Below are positions 44,479 through 53,652 of a DNA stretch of 64,000 bases, piece by piece (the stretch's first letter is position 1; each line of letters starts with the position of its first letter). The notes under the pieces were generated by a model, which was not told the DNA's origin, did no database searches, and saw only the letters and a program-made list of their open reading frames with translations. The position numbers were made by a program, and so were the translations under genes. This DNA is from Amorphoplanes friuliensis DSM 7358 (lineage in GTDB: Bacteria; Actinomycetota; Actinomycetes; Mycobacteriales; Micromonosporaceae): positions 4,502,001 through 4,566,000 of the forward strand of contig NC_022657.1 in NCBI RefSeq assembly GCF_000494755.1. Direction: 5' to 3'.

Positions 44479-46044
44479 TCAGTCGCGCGCCGCGGCCCTG
44501 CGGCGCCGGGTCGCGCCGACGAGCACCAGGCCGGAGAGCACCAGCAGTGCCCCGCCGAGGATGATCGTCACCGAGTTGGCGCCGGTGAGGGCCAGCTTCG
44601 ACTTGTTCTCGGCCTGGACGTCCGTGGTCTCGGCCGCGGCCTGCTGGGCGTCCGGTGCGCCGTCGTCGGTGTTCGTGACGACCTCGGCGGCCGGTTCCTT
44701 CGTGGCCTTCTTGGTCGGCTTGGCGGTCTTGCCGGCCACGGCCTGCACCGGGCTCTCGGCGTCCTCGTCGTCCTTGGTCGCCTCGTCGCCACCGTTGCCG
44801 GTGTCGCCGTTGTTGTCGTTCGTGGCTTCGTCGCCCGTGGAGGCGGCGGGCTTGGTGGTCTTGGCCGGCTTCGGGGCGCTCGCGTCGTTCTTCGGCGGGA
44901 TCGTCACGGTGCCGGTCTTGGGCGGGGTGTTCCCGGCGTCGGTCTTCGGGGTGGCGGTCGCGCCGGGGTTCGGGTTGTTCCCGTTGTCACCCTGGCCGTT
45001 GTCGCCGCCGTTGCCGTTGCCGTTGTCGTTGTCGCCACCGCCGTTGTTGTCGCCGCCGTTGTTGCCGCCGTTGTTGTCACCGCCGCCGTTGTCGGCGGGC
45101 GGCGTGGTGGCGGGCGGGTTCTCGGGCTCCTCGGCCGGCGGCTCCTCGGCCTGACCACCCTCGACCTTGACGCGGACCGCGTCGAGGGCCGGGGTCTGGT
45201 TGGCGCGCTGCATCATCGGGATGCGGTGGGAACCGTCACCGGCCCACGAGGCGCACTGGGCGATGCCCTCCTGCGGCAGGCCCGGGACCTGGATGGTCAC
45301 GGTGTCGGGGTCCGCGCCGCCCTTCTTGTCCTCGGTGGCCACGAAGAACGCCGGGACCGGCGCGGGGTCGACGGCCTCGCTGGTGCTGGCCAGCATGCGG
45401 CAGGCGGTGTGGAAGTGACCGCGGACCAGGCCTTCGGCCGTGAGCACGGAGCTCTCCACGTAGTAACCGCCCTGGCCGGCCGCGAGGAAGCGGTCGCGGA
45501 CGAGGTTGCGGGTGCTGACCTTCAGGGTGAACGGGGTGTTCGCCTTGACGGTCTCCGGGAACTCGGTGATCAGCAGCGTCGGGTTCTTCGCGGCCTCGCC
45601 GACCTCACCGAACTCGGTGGAGACGCAGCGGTTGCCGAGCTGGAAGCCGTCGTGCGGCTGGAGGTCGCTGTCCTCGCAGCTGTTGGCGAGGATCGTCAGG
45701 CCGTTGACCTGCTTCGCCGTGGTGTTACCGGTCTTGCACTCCTCGACCGGCTGGGCCTCGGGGGCCTTCTCACCCTTGGCCAGCTGCCCGTCGCCCTTGT
45801 GCTGGACGTCGCCGTCCTTGTCCGTGTAGGTGCCGACCTTCGGGTCCGACGCTGCCTTCTTGCCCGACGGAGCGGCCGGGTCGGCGGCGGGCGCCTGGCA
45901 GGCGACGGTCTTGCTCTCGTCCGCGTTGGAGATCTGGGTGACACCGATCACCCCACCGAACGCGACGAGTACGGCGACCGCGGCGATGATCCTGCGGTCC
46001 GGGCCCCGGCGCTGGGCGGCTCGGTGGTAGCTCGGCCTTCGCAT
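44479..46044 (-). CDS. Cell-wall-anchored surface protein with LALTG sorting signal
   Basis: This 521-residue exported protein has an N-terminal signal/anchor (residues about 18-42). An extracellular domain (about 45-310) has six or more cysteines (CQAP, EECKTG, NSCEDS, NRCVS, TACRML and QCASW) and no recognised family. A Pro then Asn/Gly/Asp-rich low-complexity stalk (about 315-480) leads to LALTG (484-488), a hydrophobic helix and an RRRR tail. This is a sortase substrate. The class F sortase gene is 292 bases upstream on the same strand. A strong terminator follows. Confidence 0.85.
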   Translation of the reverse strand: MRRPSYHRAAQRRGPDRRIIAAVAVLVAFGGVIGVTQISNADESKTVACQAPAADPAAPSGKKAASDPKVGTYTDKDGDVQHKGDGQLAKGEKAPEAQPVEECKTGNTTAKQVNGLTILANSCEDSDLQPHDGFQLGNRCVSTEFGEVGEAAKNPTLLITEFPETVKANTPFTLKVSTRNLVRDRFLAAGQGGYYVESSVLTAEGLVRGHFHTACRMLASTSEAVDPAPVPAFFVATEDKKGGADPDTVTIQVPGLPQEGIAQCASWAGDGSHRIPMMQRANQTPALDAVRVKVEGGQAEEPPAEEPENPPATTPPADNGGGDNNGGNNGGDNNGGGDNDNGNGNGGDNGQGDNGNNPNPGATATPKTDAGNTPPKTGTVTIPPKNDASAPKPAKTTKPAASTGDEATNDNNGDTGNGGDEATKDDEDAESPVQAVAGKTAKPTKKATKEPAAEVVTNTDDGAPDAQQAAAETTDVQAENKSKLALTGANSVTIILGGALLVLSGLVLVGATRRRRAAARD

Positions 46045-46336
46045 GGGTGGGCACCTCTTCTGTAACCAATTCGGCGGAAGCTGTTGCCGGGGTCGAGGAG
46101 GCCATTTCCGGTCCCCATCGGCGCTGGCAAACAGACGTTAGGAGCCGGGCCGCCGGAACGCCAATTCAGGCCGGAAACTTGAGGCTTTCTTAGGCGCGAA
46201 TTAATACAAAGATATGCGTCGGAAGTCGAACTCCGGACCTCCCCCGTTCGGACGATGTCCCACTGGTACGAACGGGGGAGTCCGGAGGATGCGCAGCGCC
46301 GCCACGAGCATACCCGGAGTGAGGCGTCGTGCCAGG
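46045..46336. other. Promoter region of the wall-protein gene
   Basis: These 292 bases separate the sortase stop from the wall-protein start. A locally AT-rich patch at 46196-46216 (AATTAATACAAAGATATG) is the best promoter candidate for the leftward gene and would give a leader of about 150 bases. No gene is seen. Confidence 0.45.
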
Positions 46337-47025
<689 letters not shown>

Positions 47026-47029
<4 letters not shown>

Positions 47030-47838
47030 CGGCGGGTGGAGACCATCCGCCTGGCGCCGAAGCCCAGCAGCAGCAGGCCGGCCAGCGCGACCGCGTACCA
47101 GGTGTTGCCGAGGCCACGGTCGGCCAGGCCGCCGCTGCCGCTCGGGACGCCGCCCGGCGCGGAGTGCAGACCGGTGATCGACTGCGTCACCAGGTCCAGC
47201 GTCTTGTCCTCGGCGGAGCCGACCGCGTACACGATGGTCGCGGTGCCCTCCTTGAGGTCGAGATCCGCCGGGCCGATGGCCACGTCGTCGGTGCCGGCCA
47301 GGACCACGTCGGCCTTGACCGTGCCCGCGGGCAGGTCGGCCTTGGCCTCCTTGGGGTTGGTCAGGTTCTCGAAGACGGGCTCGCCGGCCGCGCGCACGTC
47401 GACGGCCGGGGCCGCCGCGGTGTGCCGGACGATCAGGCGCGTCTGGCCCGCGTCGAGCTTCTTGACGTCGTTGGCGAACGGTGTGAGGACCGGGTCGCCG
47501 TCGGCGCCGAGGTGCGCGACGAGGCTGATGTTGGCGCCGCCGGGGATCTCGGCATCGTCGACCTTCAGCACGGCCTTGCTGATATCGTCACCGGGCTTGG
47601 TCAGCACGATGTCGTAGCTGCCCTCCTCCAGCTTCAGCGGGCCCGCGACCGTGCCGGGCTTGAAGTCCGGCAGGGTCTTCTTGCCGTTGACGTAGACGTC
47701 CACGTTCTGCCCGGGGATGCCGTGCACGACGGAGACCTGGGAGGTGGCGGCGAAGGCGGGTGTCGCGGTCACGGCGGCGAGACCACCGAACGCGACCAGG
47801 GCAGCAGCGCCGACTGCGGCGGTGCGGTGAAGAAACAT
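47026..47838 (-). CDS. DUF4397-domain surface protein
   Basis: The 270-residue exported protein has a signal peptide (cleavage near TPAFA-AT) and one or two Ig-like DUF4397 domains (from VSVVHGIPGQNVDVYVNGKKTLPDF). A Gly/Ser linker leads to a C-terminal hydrophobic helix with an arginine tail (AVALAGLLLLGFGARRM). No LPxTG-like motif is seen before the helix, so it is probably membrane-anchored. ATG 47838 follows GAGGAG. It is divergent from the ECF sigma gene and first in the transcript with the sortase. Confidence 0.86.
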
Positions 47839-47896
47839 CGGGGGACTCCTCGTGAGGTGCGGATCGGACAACCGGTGGTAACGCTCGCTCCGGTGT

Positions 47897-47939
47897 CCGT
47901 GGATGCACTTGAAAAAAGATGGTTCCGCTGCATCCACGG
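47897..47939. promoter_or_regulatory. Inverted repeat in the DUF4397/ECF-sigma control region
   Basis: CCGTGGATGCA (47897-47907) and TGCATCCACGG (47929-47939) are perfect 11-bp arms 21 bases apart. The minus strand of the spacer begins with GGAACC, the usual ECF -35 word, next to a T-rich run. The DUF4397/sortase promoter may therefore be read by the neighbouring ECF sigma. Confidence 0.5.
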
Positions 47940-47978
47940 GCGGGCCGACCAGCGAATGTGCAGGCAGGAAGGAGGTCC

Positions 47979-48551
47979 ATGAATCCCGACGACGAACTCG
48001 CCGAGCGCTTCCGGGCGGGCGACGAGCACGCTCTGCGCACCGCGTACGACAGGTACGGCGGTGCGGTCCTCTACCTGGCCGTCCGCATGCTCGGCAACCG
48101 CGCCGACGCCGAGGACGTCACGCAGACGACCTTCGTGGCGGCTTGGCAGGGCCGCGACACGTTCGATCCGGAACGCGGCGGGATGCTGGGCTGGCTGCTC
48201 GGGATCGCCCGCCGCAAGACCGTCGACCGGCTGCGTTCGGCGGCCCGCGAGGAACGCGTCGCGACCACCGTGCGGGCCCAGCCCGTCGCCGACGAGGAGA
48301 GCCCGGAACGTGTGCTGGACCGCCTGGTCGTGGCCGACGAGCTGGCACAGTTGCCGGTGGAGCAACGGCGGACGATCGAGCTGGCGTTCTACGACGACCT
48401 GACCCACCCGCAGATAGCGGCGATGACCGGACTGCCGCTGGGCACGGTCAAGAGTCACATCCGGCGGGGCATGGCAAATCTACGACGACGGTGGGAGGTG
48501 GACGGTGCAGCATCTGGAACCCGATCGGCTGGTCCTTCTCGCGCTCTCTGA
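47979..48551 (+). CDS. ECF RNA polymerase sigma factor
   Basis: The 190-residue sigma factor has region 2 (about 10-80; ALRTAYDRYGGAVLYLAVRMLGNRADAEDVTQTTFVAAW) and region 4 (about 115-170; LAQLPVEQRRTIELAFYDDLTHPQIAAMTGLPLGTVKSHIRRG), the layout of the SigK/ECF19-like group. A strong AAGGAGGT ribosome site precedes ATG 47979. The anti-sigma gene overlaps its end by 47 bases. It probably controls envelope genes, perhaps the divergent sortase pair. Confidence 0.9.
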   Translation: MNPDDELAERFRAGDEHALRTAYDRYGGAVLYLAVRMLGNRADAEDVTQTTFVAAWQGRDTFDPERGGMLGWLLGIARRKTVDRLRSAAREERVATTVRAQPVADEESPERVLDRLVVADELAQLPVEQRRTIELAFYDDLTHPQIAAMTGLPLGTVKSHIRRGMANLRRRWEVDGAASGTRSAGPSRAL

Positions 48552-49203
48552 GGACACACCGGCCGCCGACGAGTCCGTCCACCTGGCCGGGTGCCCGGGC
48601 TGCAGCGCCGAGATCGACGACCTGCGGCACGTGGCCGAGCTCGGTTCGGAGACGCAGGGCCTCGACTCCCTGCCCCCGCCTCCGGAACGTGTGTGGGACG
48701 CGATCGCGGCTGCGACCACGGCTCCCGTACGCCGCCTGCCGGTCCGTCGCGAACGGCGCTGGGCCCTCCCGGTGCTGGCCGCCGCCGCTGCCGCCGTCCT
48801 GGCGATCGCGGGCACGGTCGTCGTGCAACGGGTCGTCGAGCGGTCCGCGCCGCCCGACGTCACCGCGAAGGCGAGCCTGGTCCGCCTCGACACGGCTCCC
48901 GCGGCCGCGCACGGCGCCGCGGAGGTCATCGGTGGCACCCGGTTGCGGGTCGACGTCCGCAACCTGCCGCTGAACCCCGGGTACTACGAGGTGTGGCTGA
49001 TCGACCCCGAGGACACCACCAAGATGATGGCGATGGGCAACATCGACGGCGCCGCGCTCACCGGTGCGGCCGACGTGGTGCTGCCGCTGCCGCCGGGTGC
49101 GGATCTCAACCGCTACCGGCTCGTCGACGTGTCGTCCGAGGCGTACGACGGCAACACCGCGCACTCCGGCAAGAGCCTGCTGCGGGGCACACTCACGAAC
49201 TGA
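48505..49203 (+). CDS. RskA-type anti-sigma factor
   Basis: This 232-residue membrane anti-sigma factor carries a zinc-binding HxxxCxxC (His26, Cys30, Cys33) in the N-terminal cytoplasmic domain that holds the ECF sigma. One membrane helix (about 84-110) leads to an outer RskA domain (YYEVWLIDPEDTTKMMAMG) that should sense an external signal and be cut by proteases. GTG 48505 lies inside the sigma gene, so the two are coupled. A terminator follows. Confidence 0.9.
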   Translation: MQHLEPDRLVLLALSEDTPAADESVHLAGCPGCSAEIDDLRHVAELGSETQGLDSLPPPPERVWDAIAAATTAPVRRLPVRRERRWALPVLAAAAAAVLAIAGTVVVQRVVERSAPPDVTAKASLVRLDTAPAAAHGAAEVIGGTRLRVDVRNLPLNPGYYEVWLIDPEDTTKMMAMGNIDGAALTGAADVVLPLPPGADLNRYRLVDVSSEAYDGNTAHSGKSLLRGTLTN

Positions 49204-49214
49204 GGAATTGCGGG

Positions 49215-49255
49215 AAAGCGCCGGCGAGTGACAGGTTGTCGCTCGCCGGCGCTTT
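49215..49255 (+). terminator. Intrinsic terminator of the sigma/anti-sigma operon
   Basis: A 14-bp perfect stem (49215-49228 with 49242-49255, arm AAAGCGCCGGCGAG) with a 13-base loop and a following TTTT lies 12 bases past the anti-sigma stop. It also faces the end of the convergent MMPL gene. Confidence 0.88.
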
Positions 49256-49291
49256 TGTCGGTCCGGGCCGCCGGCCCGGCAGGCCCCGCGA

Positions 49292-51313
49292 TCAGTCGGC
49301 CGCGCGGTTCGCCGCCGGGTTCGCGGGCCACCAGAAACGGTCACCGAGCAGGGTGGCCAGGGCCGGGACCAGCACGGTACGCACGAGCAACGTGTCCAGG
49401 AGGACACCGAGCCCGACGATGACGCCGATCTGGGTCAGCGTGATGATCGGGAGCACCCCGAGGACCGCGAAGACCGCCGCGAGCAGGATCCCGGCGCTGG
49501 TGATCACCGCGCCGGTGGCGGCCAGCGCGTGGATCATGCCGGCCCGCGTACCCCGGATCGCGGCCTCCTCGCGCGCCCGGGTGACCAGGAAGATGTTGTA
49601 GTCGACGCCCAGCGCGACCAGGAAGAGGAACGCGTAGAGCGGCACCTGGTTGTCGAGACCGGGGTACCCGAGGACCTCGCGGAACAGCCATGATCCGGCA
49701 CCGAGCGCGGCCGTGAAGCTGGCGATGACCGTAACGATCAGCAGCACCGCCGCCGTGACCGCACGCAGCAGCAGGCCCAGCACGAGCAGGACGACCAGCA
49801 GGATCACCGGCACGATGACGCGGAGGTCGCGCCGGGCCGCGTCCCGGGAGTCCAGGGCGATCGCCACGCTGCCGCCGACGAGCGCGTCGTCGCCGACCTT
49901 GTCACGCAGCGCTCGGATGGTCTCGTAACTGTCGGCAGTGTCCGGTGCCGCTGTCAGCACGGCGTCGATCCGGGTCGTCTCCGGTGTCTCCTCGGCGATC
50001 CGGGCCTGCGCGACGCCCGGGGTCGCGGTGACCGCGGCCAGCACCTGCTGCGCCCGCGCCGGTGCGGTCACCACGACCGCCGGGTCGGCCGCACCGGCGG
50101 GAAAGGAACGGCTGAGGGTTTCGAGCCCGTCCACGGACTCCGCCTGCACCCGGAACTGCTCCGTCTGCGACAGCCCGAGCCGCGTGCCGACCAGGCCGGT
50201 CGACAGGACACCGAGGACGACCAGCGACACGACGGTGACGAGGCCGGGCCGCCGGGCGACACCGCGGCCGACGCGGGCCCAGATGCCGCGTTCCTGCTCG
50301 GCGCCGCCCTCGCCGACCCGCGGGATGAACGGCCAGAACAGCCCACGCCCGCAGACCACGAGTGCGGCCGGCAGGGCGATGAGCGCGAACAACGCGGCCA
50401 CGCCGATGCCCAGCGCCGCCGTCACGCCGAGAGCGACGGTGTCACCCAGCGAGGCGAGCAGCAGCGTCAGCAGGCTGAGCACCACGGTCACCGCACTGGC
50501 GGCGACGGCCGGTCCGGCGCCCCGCAGAGCCCGGCGCATGGCCTCACGCCGGTCCTCGTGCTGGTGCAACTCCTCCCGGTACCGGGAGATGAGCAGCAGG
50601 GCGTAATCGGTGCCCGCGCCGAAGACCAGCACCGTGACGATGCCGACGGTGGAGTCCCCGATGGTCAGGTCGGTGTGCCGCGACAGCAGGGCCACCAGGC
50701 CACTGCCGACCCGGTCGGCCACGCCGACCACGGCCAGCGGGACCAGCCACAGGATCGGACTCCGATACGTGACCAGAAGCAGCAGCGCGACCACGACCAC
50801 CGTGACGATCAGCAGATTGGTGTTCGCACCCGTGAAACTGTCGGCGATGTCCGCGGCGAAGCCGGCACCACCGGTCACCTGCGCGGTCAGCCCCTCCGGC
50901 AGCCCGGCCTGCGCGGTGGACCGCAGCCCGGCCACCGCGTCGATGAGCTGCTGGGCGGGGGCGTCGGCGGGCAGCGGCACGGCGACCAGCGCGGCGTCGC
51001 GCTGCGGCGAGAAGACCGGCGGACCCGCGGCCCGGAACGCCTGGGCGTCCGCCTCGATCTTCTCGACGTCCGCGTCCGACAGCGCCCCGGAGCCCCGGCT
51101 GTAGACGACCAGCGCCGGGTTGGTCTGCCCCGACGGCAGCTGCCGCTCCAGGGCGGCGACCTTGGTGGATTCCGCCGCGGCGGGCAGCGAGGCGGTCGGA
51201 TCGTTCGCCGTGCGCACCTCACCGGCTCCGGCGATGACCGACCCGCCGGCGAGCAGGGCGATCGCCAGGACCAGCCAAGCGGTGAACCGTCCGGTCAACG
51301 TCCGAAGCACCAT
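49292..51313 (-). CDS. MMPL/RND-family transporter
   Basis: This 673-residue membrane exporter has two repeats of one helix, an outer domain and five helices, as in MMPL proteins. The family's proton-relay region is seen as VLVFGAGTDYALLLISRYRE in the first half and FLVALGVDYNIFLVTRAREE in the second. It probably pumps lipids or drugs outward by proton antiport. I start it at ATG 51313 (GGAGG four bases before); ATG 51316 adds one residue. It is divergent from a MarR gene, with a palindrome between them. Confidence 0.88.
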   Translation of the reverse strand: MVLRTLTGRFTAWLVLAIALLAGGSVIAGAGEVRTANDPTASLPAAAESTKVAALERQLPSGQTNPALVVYSRGSGALSDADVEKIEADAQAFRAAGPPVFSPQRDAALVAVPLPADAPAQQLIDAVAGLRSTAQAGLPEGLTAQVTGGAGFAADIADSFTGANTNLLIVTVVVVALLLLVTYRSPILWLVPLAVVGVADRVGSGLVALLSRHTDLTIGDSTVGIVTVLVFGAGTDYALLLISRYREELHQHEDRREAMRRALRGAGPAVAASAVTVVLSLLTLLLASLGDTVALGVTAALGIGVAALFALIALPAALVVCGRGLFWPFIPRVGEGGAEQERGIWARVGRGVARRPGLVTVVSLVVLGVLSTGLVGTRLGLSQTEQFRVQAESVDGLETLSRSFPAGAADPAVVVTAPARAQQVLAAVTATPGVAQARIAEETPETTRIDAVLTAAPDTADSYETIRALRDKVGDDALVGGSVAIALDSRDAARRDLRVIVPVILLVVLLVLGLLLRAVTAAVLLIVTVIASFTAALGAGSWLFREVLGYPGLDNQVPLYAFLFLVALGVDYNIFLVTRAREEAAIRGTRAGMIHALAATGAVITSAGILLAAVFAVLGVLPIITLTQIGVIVGLGVLLDTLLVRTVLVPALATLLGDRFWWPANPAANRAAD

Positions 51314-51333
51314 CATTCCTCCACCGCAAAGAA

Positions 51334-51348
51334 TCTCGACCATCGAGA
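51334..51348. promoter_or_regulatory. Candidate MarR operator
   Basis: TCTCGA and TCGAGA are perfect 6-bp arms around CCA in the 73-base gap between the MMPL and MarR starts. One dimer there would block both promoters. Confidence 0.65.
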
Positions 51349-51386
51349 GTCTCCACGGTCGCGCGACGATCTGCAACACTGAACCC

Positions 51387-51881
51387 GTGTACCGGGCGCG
51401 GAAGACGGAGCGGGACAGGCTCCGCGATGAGATCGTCACCCTGCTGCGGTCGTACAGCGTCGAGGCCCAGCAGGTGGGGCACACGTTTGCGCAGAGCCAC
51501 GGCCTGCACCCCACCGACCTGCAGGCCCTGATCGCCGTCATGCACGCCGAAGGCCGCGGCGACCCCCTCACCCCGGGCCGCCTGGGCGAAGCCATCGGCC
51601 TCTCCTCGGGCGCGACCACCGCCGCGATCGACCGCCTCGAGCGCGCCGGCCACCTGCGCCGCACCCGCGAGAGCACCGACCGCCGCGTGGTCCACCTCCG
51701 CTACGGCGAGCCCGGCATGGCCCTCGCCCTGGAGTTCTTCGGCCCCCTCGGCCAGCGCACCGACAATGTGATGAAGGACTTCACCGACGAAGACCTGGCG
51801 ACGGTCGAACGCTTCCTGCACGGCATGACCACAGCCCTGTCCGCCCACCACGCGGCGGTCCGCGCCCCCAAGGCCGGCTGA
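51387..51881 (+). CDS. MarR-family regulator of the MMPL exporter
   Basis: The 164-residue dimeric winged-helix repressor has the HTH LTPGRLGEAIGLSSGATTAAIDRLERAGHL and the wing RESTDRRVVHL. Its place facing the MMPL gene, with a perfect palindrome between them, points to local control, probably released by the exported compound. GTG 51387 leaves only a weak ribosome site, so the mRNA may be nearly leaderless. Confidence 0.88.
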   Translation: MYRARKTERDRLRDEIVTLLRSYSVEAQQVGHTFAQSHGLHPTDLQALIAVMHAEGRGDPLTPGRLGEAIGLSSGATTAAIDRLERAGHLRRTRESTDRRVVHLRYGEPGMALALEFFGPLGQRTDNVMKDFTDEDLATVERFLHGMTTALSAHHAAVRAPKAG

Positions 51882-51925
51882 TCGCTGTCCGGAGGTTGCC
51901 GGCGGCGGTCCTCGGTACGGGAGTG

Positions 51926-52594
51926 TCAGCCGGTGAAGGGCCGGGGTCTGACCAGGCCGGCGTCGTAGGCGGCGATGACCAGGTGGGCGCGGTCGCGGGC
52001 CGTGAGTTTGGTCAGGAGGTGGGTGATGTGGGTCTTGACGGTCTTGATGGAGATGGTCAGGCGGGCGGCGATCTGGTCGTTGGACAGGCCGCCGCCGATC
52101 AGGGTGAGGACCTCGGTCTCCCGGGCGGTCAGCTCCGCGGGTGGCCGGTGGTGGCTGCGGGGTCCCGTCAGGTAGTGCTCGATCAGGCGGGTCAGGATGG
52201 ATGGTGCGAACAGTGACTCGCCGTCGTGCGTGCGCCGGATCGCGGTGATCAGGTCTTCGGGGCGGGCGTCCTTGAGGAGGAAACCGGCGGCTCCCGCGTG
52301 CAGGGCCTCGTGGACGTACTCGTCCAGTTCGAACATGCTGAGCACGACCACTCTGGTCGCGGTCAGGGCCGGGTCGGTGCAGATGCGGCGGGTGGCTTCG
52401 AGGCCGTCGACGTGGGGCATGCGGACGTCCATCAGGACCACGTCGGGGCGGGTGCTGTGGGTGACGGAGAGGGCTTCGGCGCCGTCGGCGGCCTGGCCCA
52501 CCACGGTGAGGTCCGGGGCGCTGTCGATGATCATGGCCAGGCTGCGGCGCAGGAGGGGCTGGTCGTCGGCCAGGACGACGCGGACCGGGGTCAC
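51926..52594 (-). CDS. NarL/LuxR-type response regulator
   Basis: The 222-residue DNA-binding regulator has a receiver domain with acidic pocket Asp10/Asp11, phosphorylated Asp56 (VVLMDVRMP), and the lysine in FLLKDAR. The C-terminal LuxR helix-turn-helix is about 155-215 (LTARETEVLTLIGGGLSNDQIAARLTISIKTVKTH in outline). The GTG overlaps the stop of the kinase gene (GTGA), so the two form one two-component system. The next genes on the other side are an ABC exporter, a frequent target of this type. Confidence 0.92.
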   Translation of the reverse strand: MTPVRVVLADDQPLLRRSLAMIIDSAPDLTVVGQAADGAEALSVTHSTRPDVVLMDVRMPHVDGLEATRRICTDPALTATRVVVLSMFELDEYVHEALHAGAAGFLLKDARPEDLITAIRRTHDGESLFAPSILTRLIEHYLTGPRSHHRPPAELTARETEVLTLIGGGLSNDQIAARLTISIKTVKTHITHLLTKLTARDRAHLVIAAYDAGLVRPRPFTG

Positions 52595-53544
52595 GGGGCC
52601 GCCAGGTCGGGGATGCGGGCGGTGACGCGGAATCCGGGCCCGGCCGGTTCGGCGTGGAGGGTGCCGCCGAGGGCGGAGACGCGTTCGTGCAGGCCGAGCA
52701 GGCCGTGGCCCGCGCCGGGTGCCGTCGGCCATGGTCCCTGGGGGCCGGTGTCGCTGACGGCCGCGACGACGGACCCGTGGTCGCGGTAGACGTGCACCCG
52801 GACCGTGCTGGGGCCGACGTGGCGGGCGACGTTCGTGAGCGCCTCGCGGACGGTCCGGCACACGGCGACCTGGACGCCGGGGGAGACCTCGCCGACGGGC
52901 TCGAGTCGCAGGGAGGCACCGGTTCCGGCGACGATGGCGGGCAGCTGGTCGAGGCTGTCGACCGGCAGCCGTGGCGCGGTGTCGTCCGCCGAGCGCAGGA
53001 CGGTCAGCATGCGACGCAGCTCGGCGGTGGCTTCCCGGCTCGCGGCCTCGACGTCGGCGAGCACGTCAGCGAGCACGTCGGCGGGCGGTCCGGCGAGCAC
53101 GTCGGCGGGCGGTTCGGCGGGCGGTTCGGCGGGCGGTTCGGCGGGCGGTCCGGCGGGCGGTCCGGCGGGCGGTCCGCCGGGCGGTTCCCGGGGATCGGCG
53201 GCTGTCAGGCGTGCCGCCGCCACGCGCACGGTGATGAGCCCGAGGCCGTGCGAGACGATGTCGTGGAGGTCCCGGGCGATCCGCAGACGTTCCGCCAGTA
53301 CGGCCTCGGAGGCCGCCCAGCGGGTCAGCCGGGCCTCGTAGGCGGCGCGGTCCGCGCGGGTGCGGTGCACGGCCCAGGCGGCGACGCCGGCCGCGGTCAC
53401 CGCGATCGCCGTCGGCAGCACCACCGTGACCGGTCCCTCGCCGCCGGTCGCGACCAGCAGGAACACCAGCACGGCGAGCGCGGCGCCCGCGACGGGCCAC
53501 GCCGTCGATCGCCGGGCGGGCCGGTGCCGTTCGTGCTCCACCAC
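52591..53544 (-). CDS. HisKA_3 histidine kinase with proline-rich insert
   Basis: This 317-residue sensor kinase has two N-terminal membrane helices (about 14-60), a short linker, the dimerisation helix with phosphorylated His94 (RIARDLHDIVSHGLG) and an HATPase domain (EALTNVARHV, then GHGLLGLHERV). Between the two dimerisation helices lies an insert (about 118-160) of PPAGPP/PPAEPP/ADVL repeats coded by in-frame 12-bp direct repeats, absent from ordinary family members. GTG starts at 53544 and 53541 are both possible. It is coupled to the response regulator and divergent from the ABC exporter. Confidence 0.9.
   Translation of the reverse strand: MVEHERHRPARRSTAWPVAGAALAVLVFLLVATGGEGPVTVVLPTAIAVTAAGVAAWAVHRTRADRAAYEARLTRWAASEAVLAERLRIARDLHDIVSHGLGLITVRVAAARLTAADPREPPGGPPAGPPAGPPAEPPAEPPAEPPADVLAGPPADVLADVLADVEAASREATAELRRMLTVLRSADDTAPRLPVDSLDQLPAIVAGTGASLRLEPVGEVSPGVQVAVCRTVREALTNVARHVGPSTVRVHVYRDHGSVVAAVSDTGPQGPWPTAPGAGHGLLGLHERVSALGGTLHAEPAGPGFRVTARIPDLAAP
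53065..53193. repeat. 12-bp direct repeats inside the kinase gene
   Basis: The plus strand shows repeated CGGCGGGCGGTT/CGGCGGGCGGTC units, with interspersed AGCACGTCGGCG words. All are multiples of three, so the kinase frame is kept. They encode PPAGPP, PPAEPP and ADVL repeats. Confidence 0.85.
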
Positions 53545-53652
53545 CGCACCCTACGTGCGGCGTACCCGGGCAGGCGTCGGACCTGGGTCTGATCTTCGGG
53601 TCCGGTCCGTGGTCCGATGTGCCACCGCGGGTGCCCGCGTTGACTGACCGGT

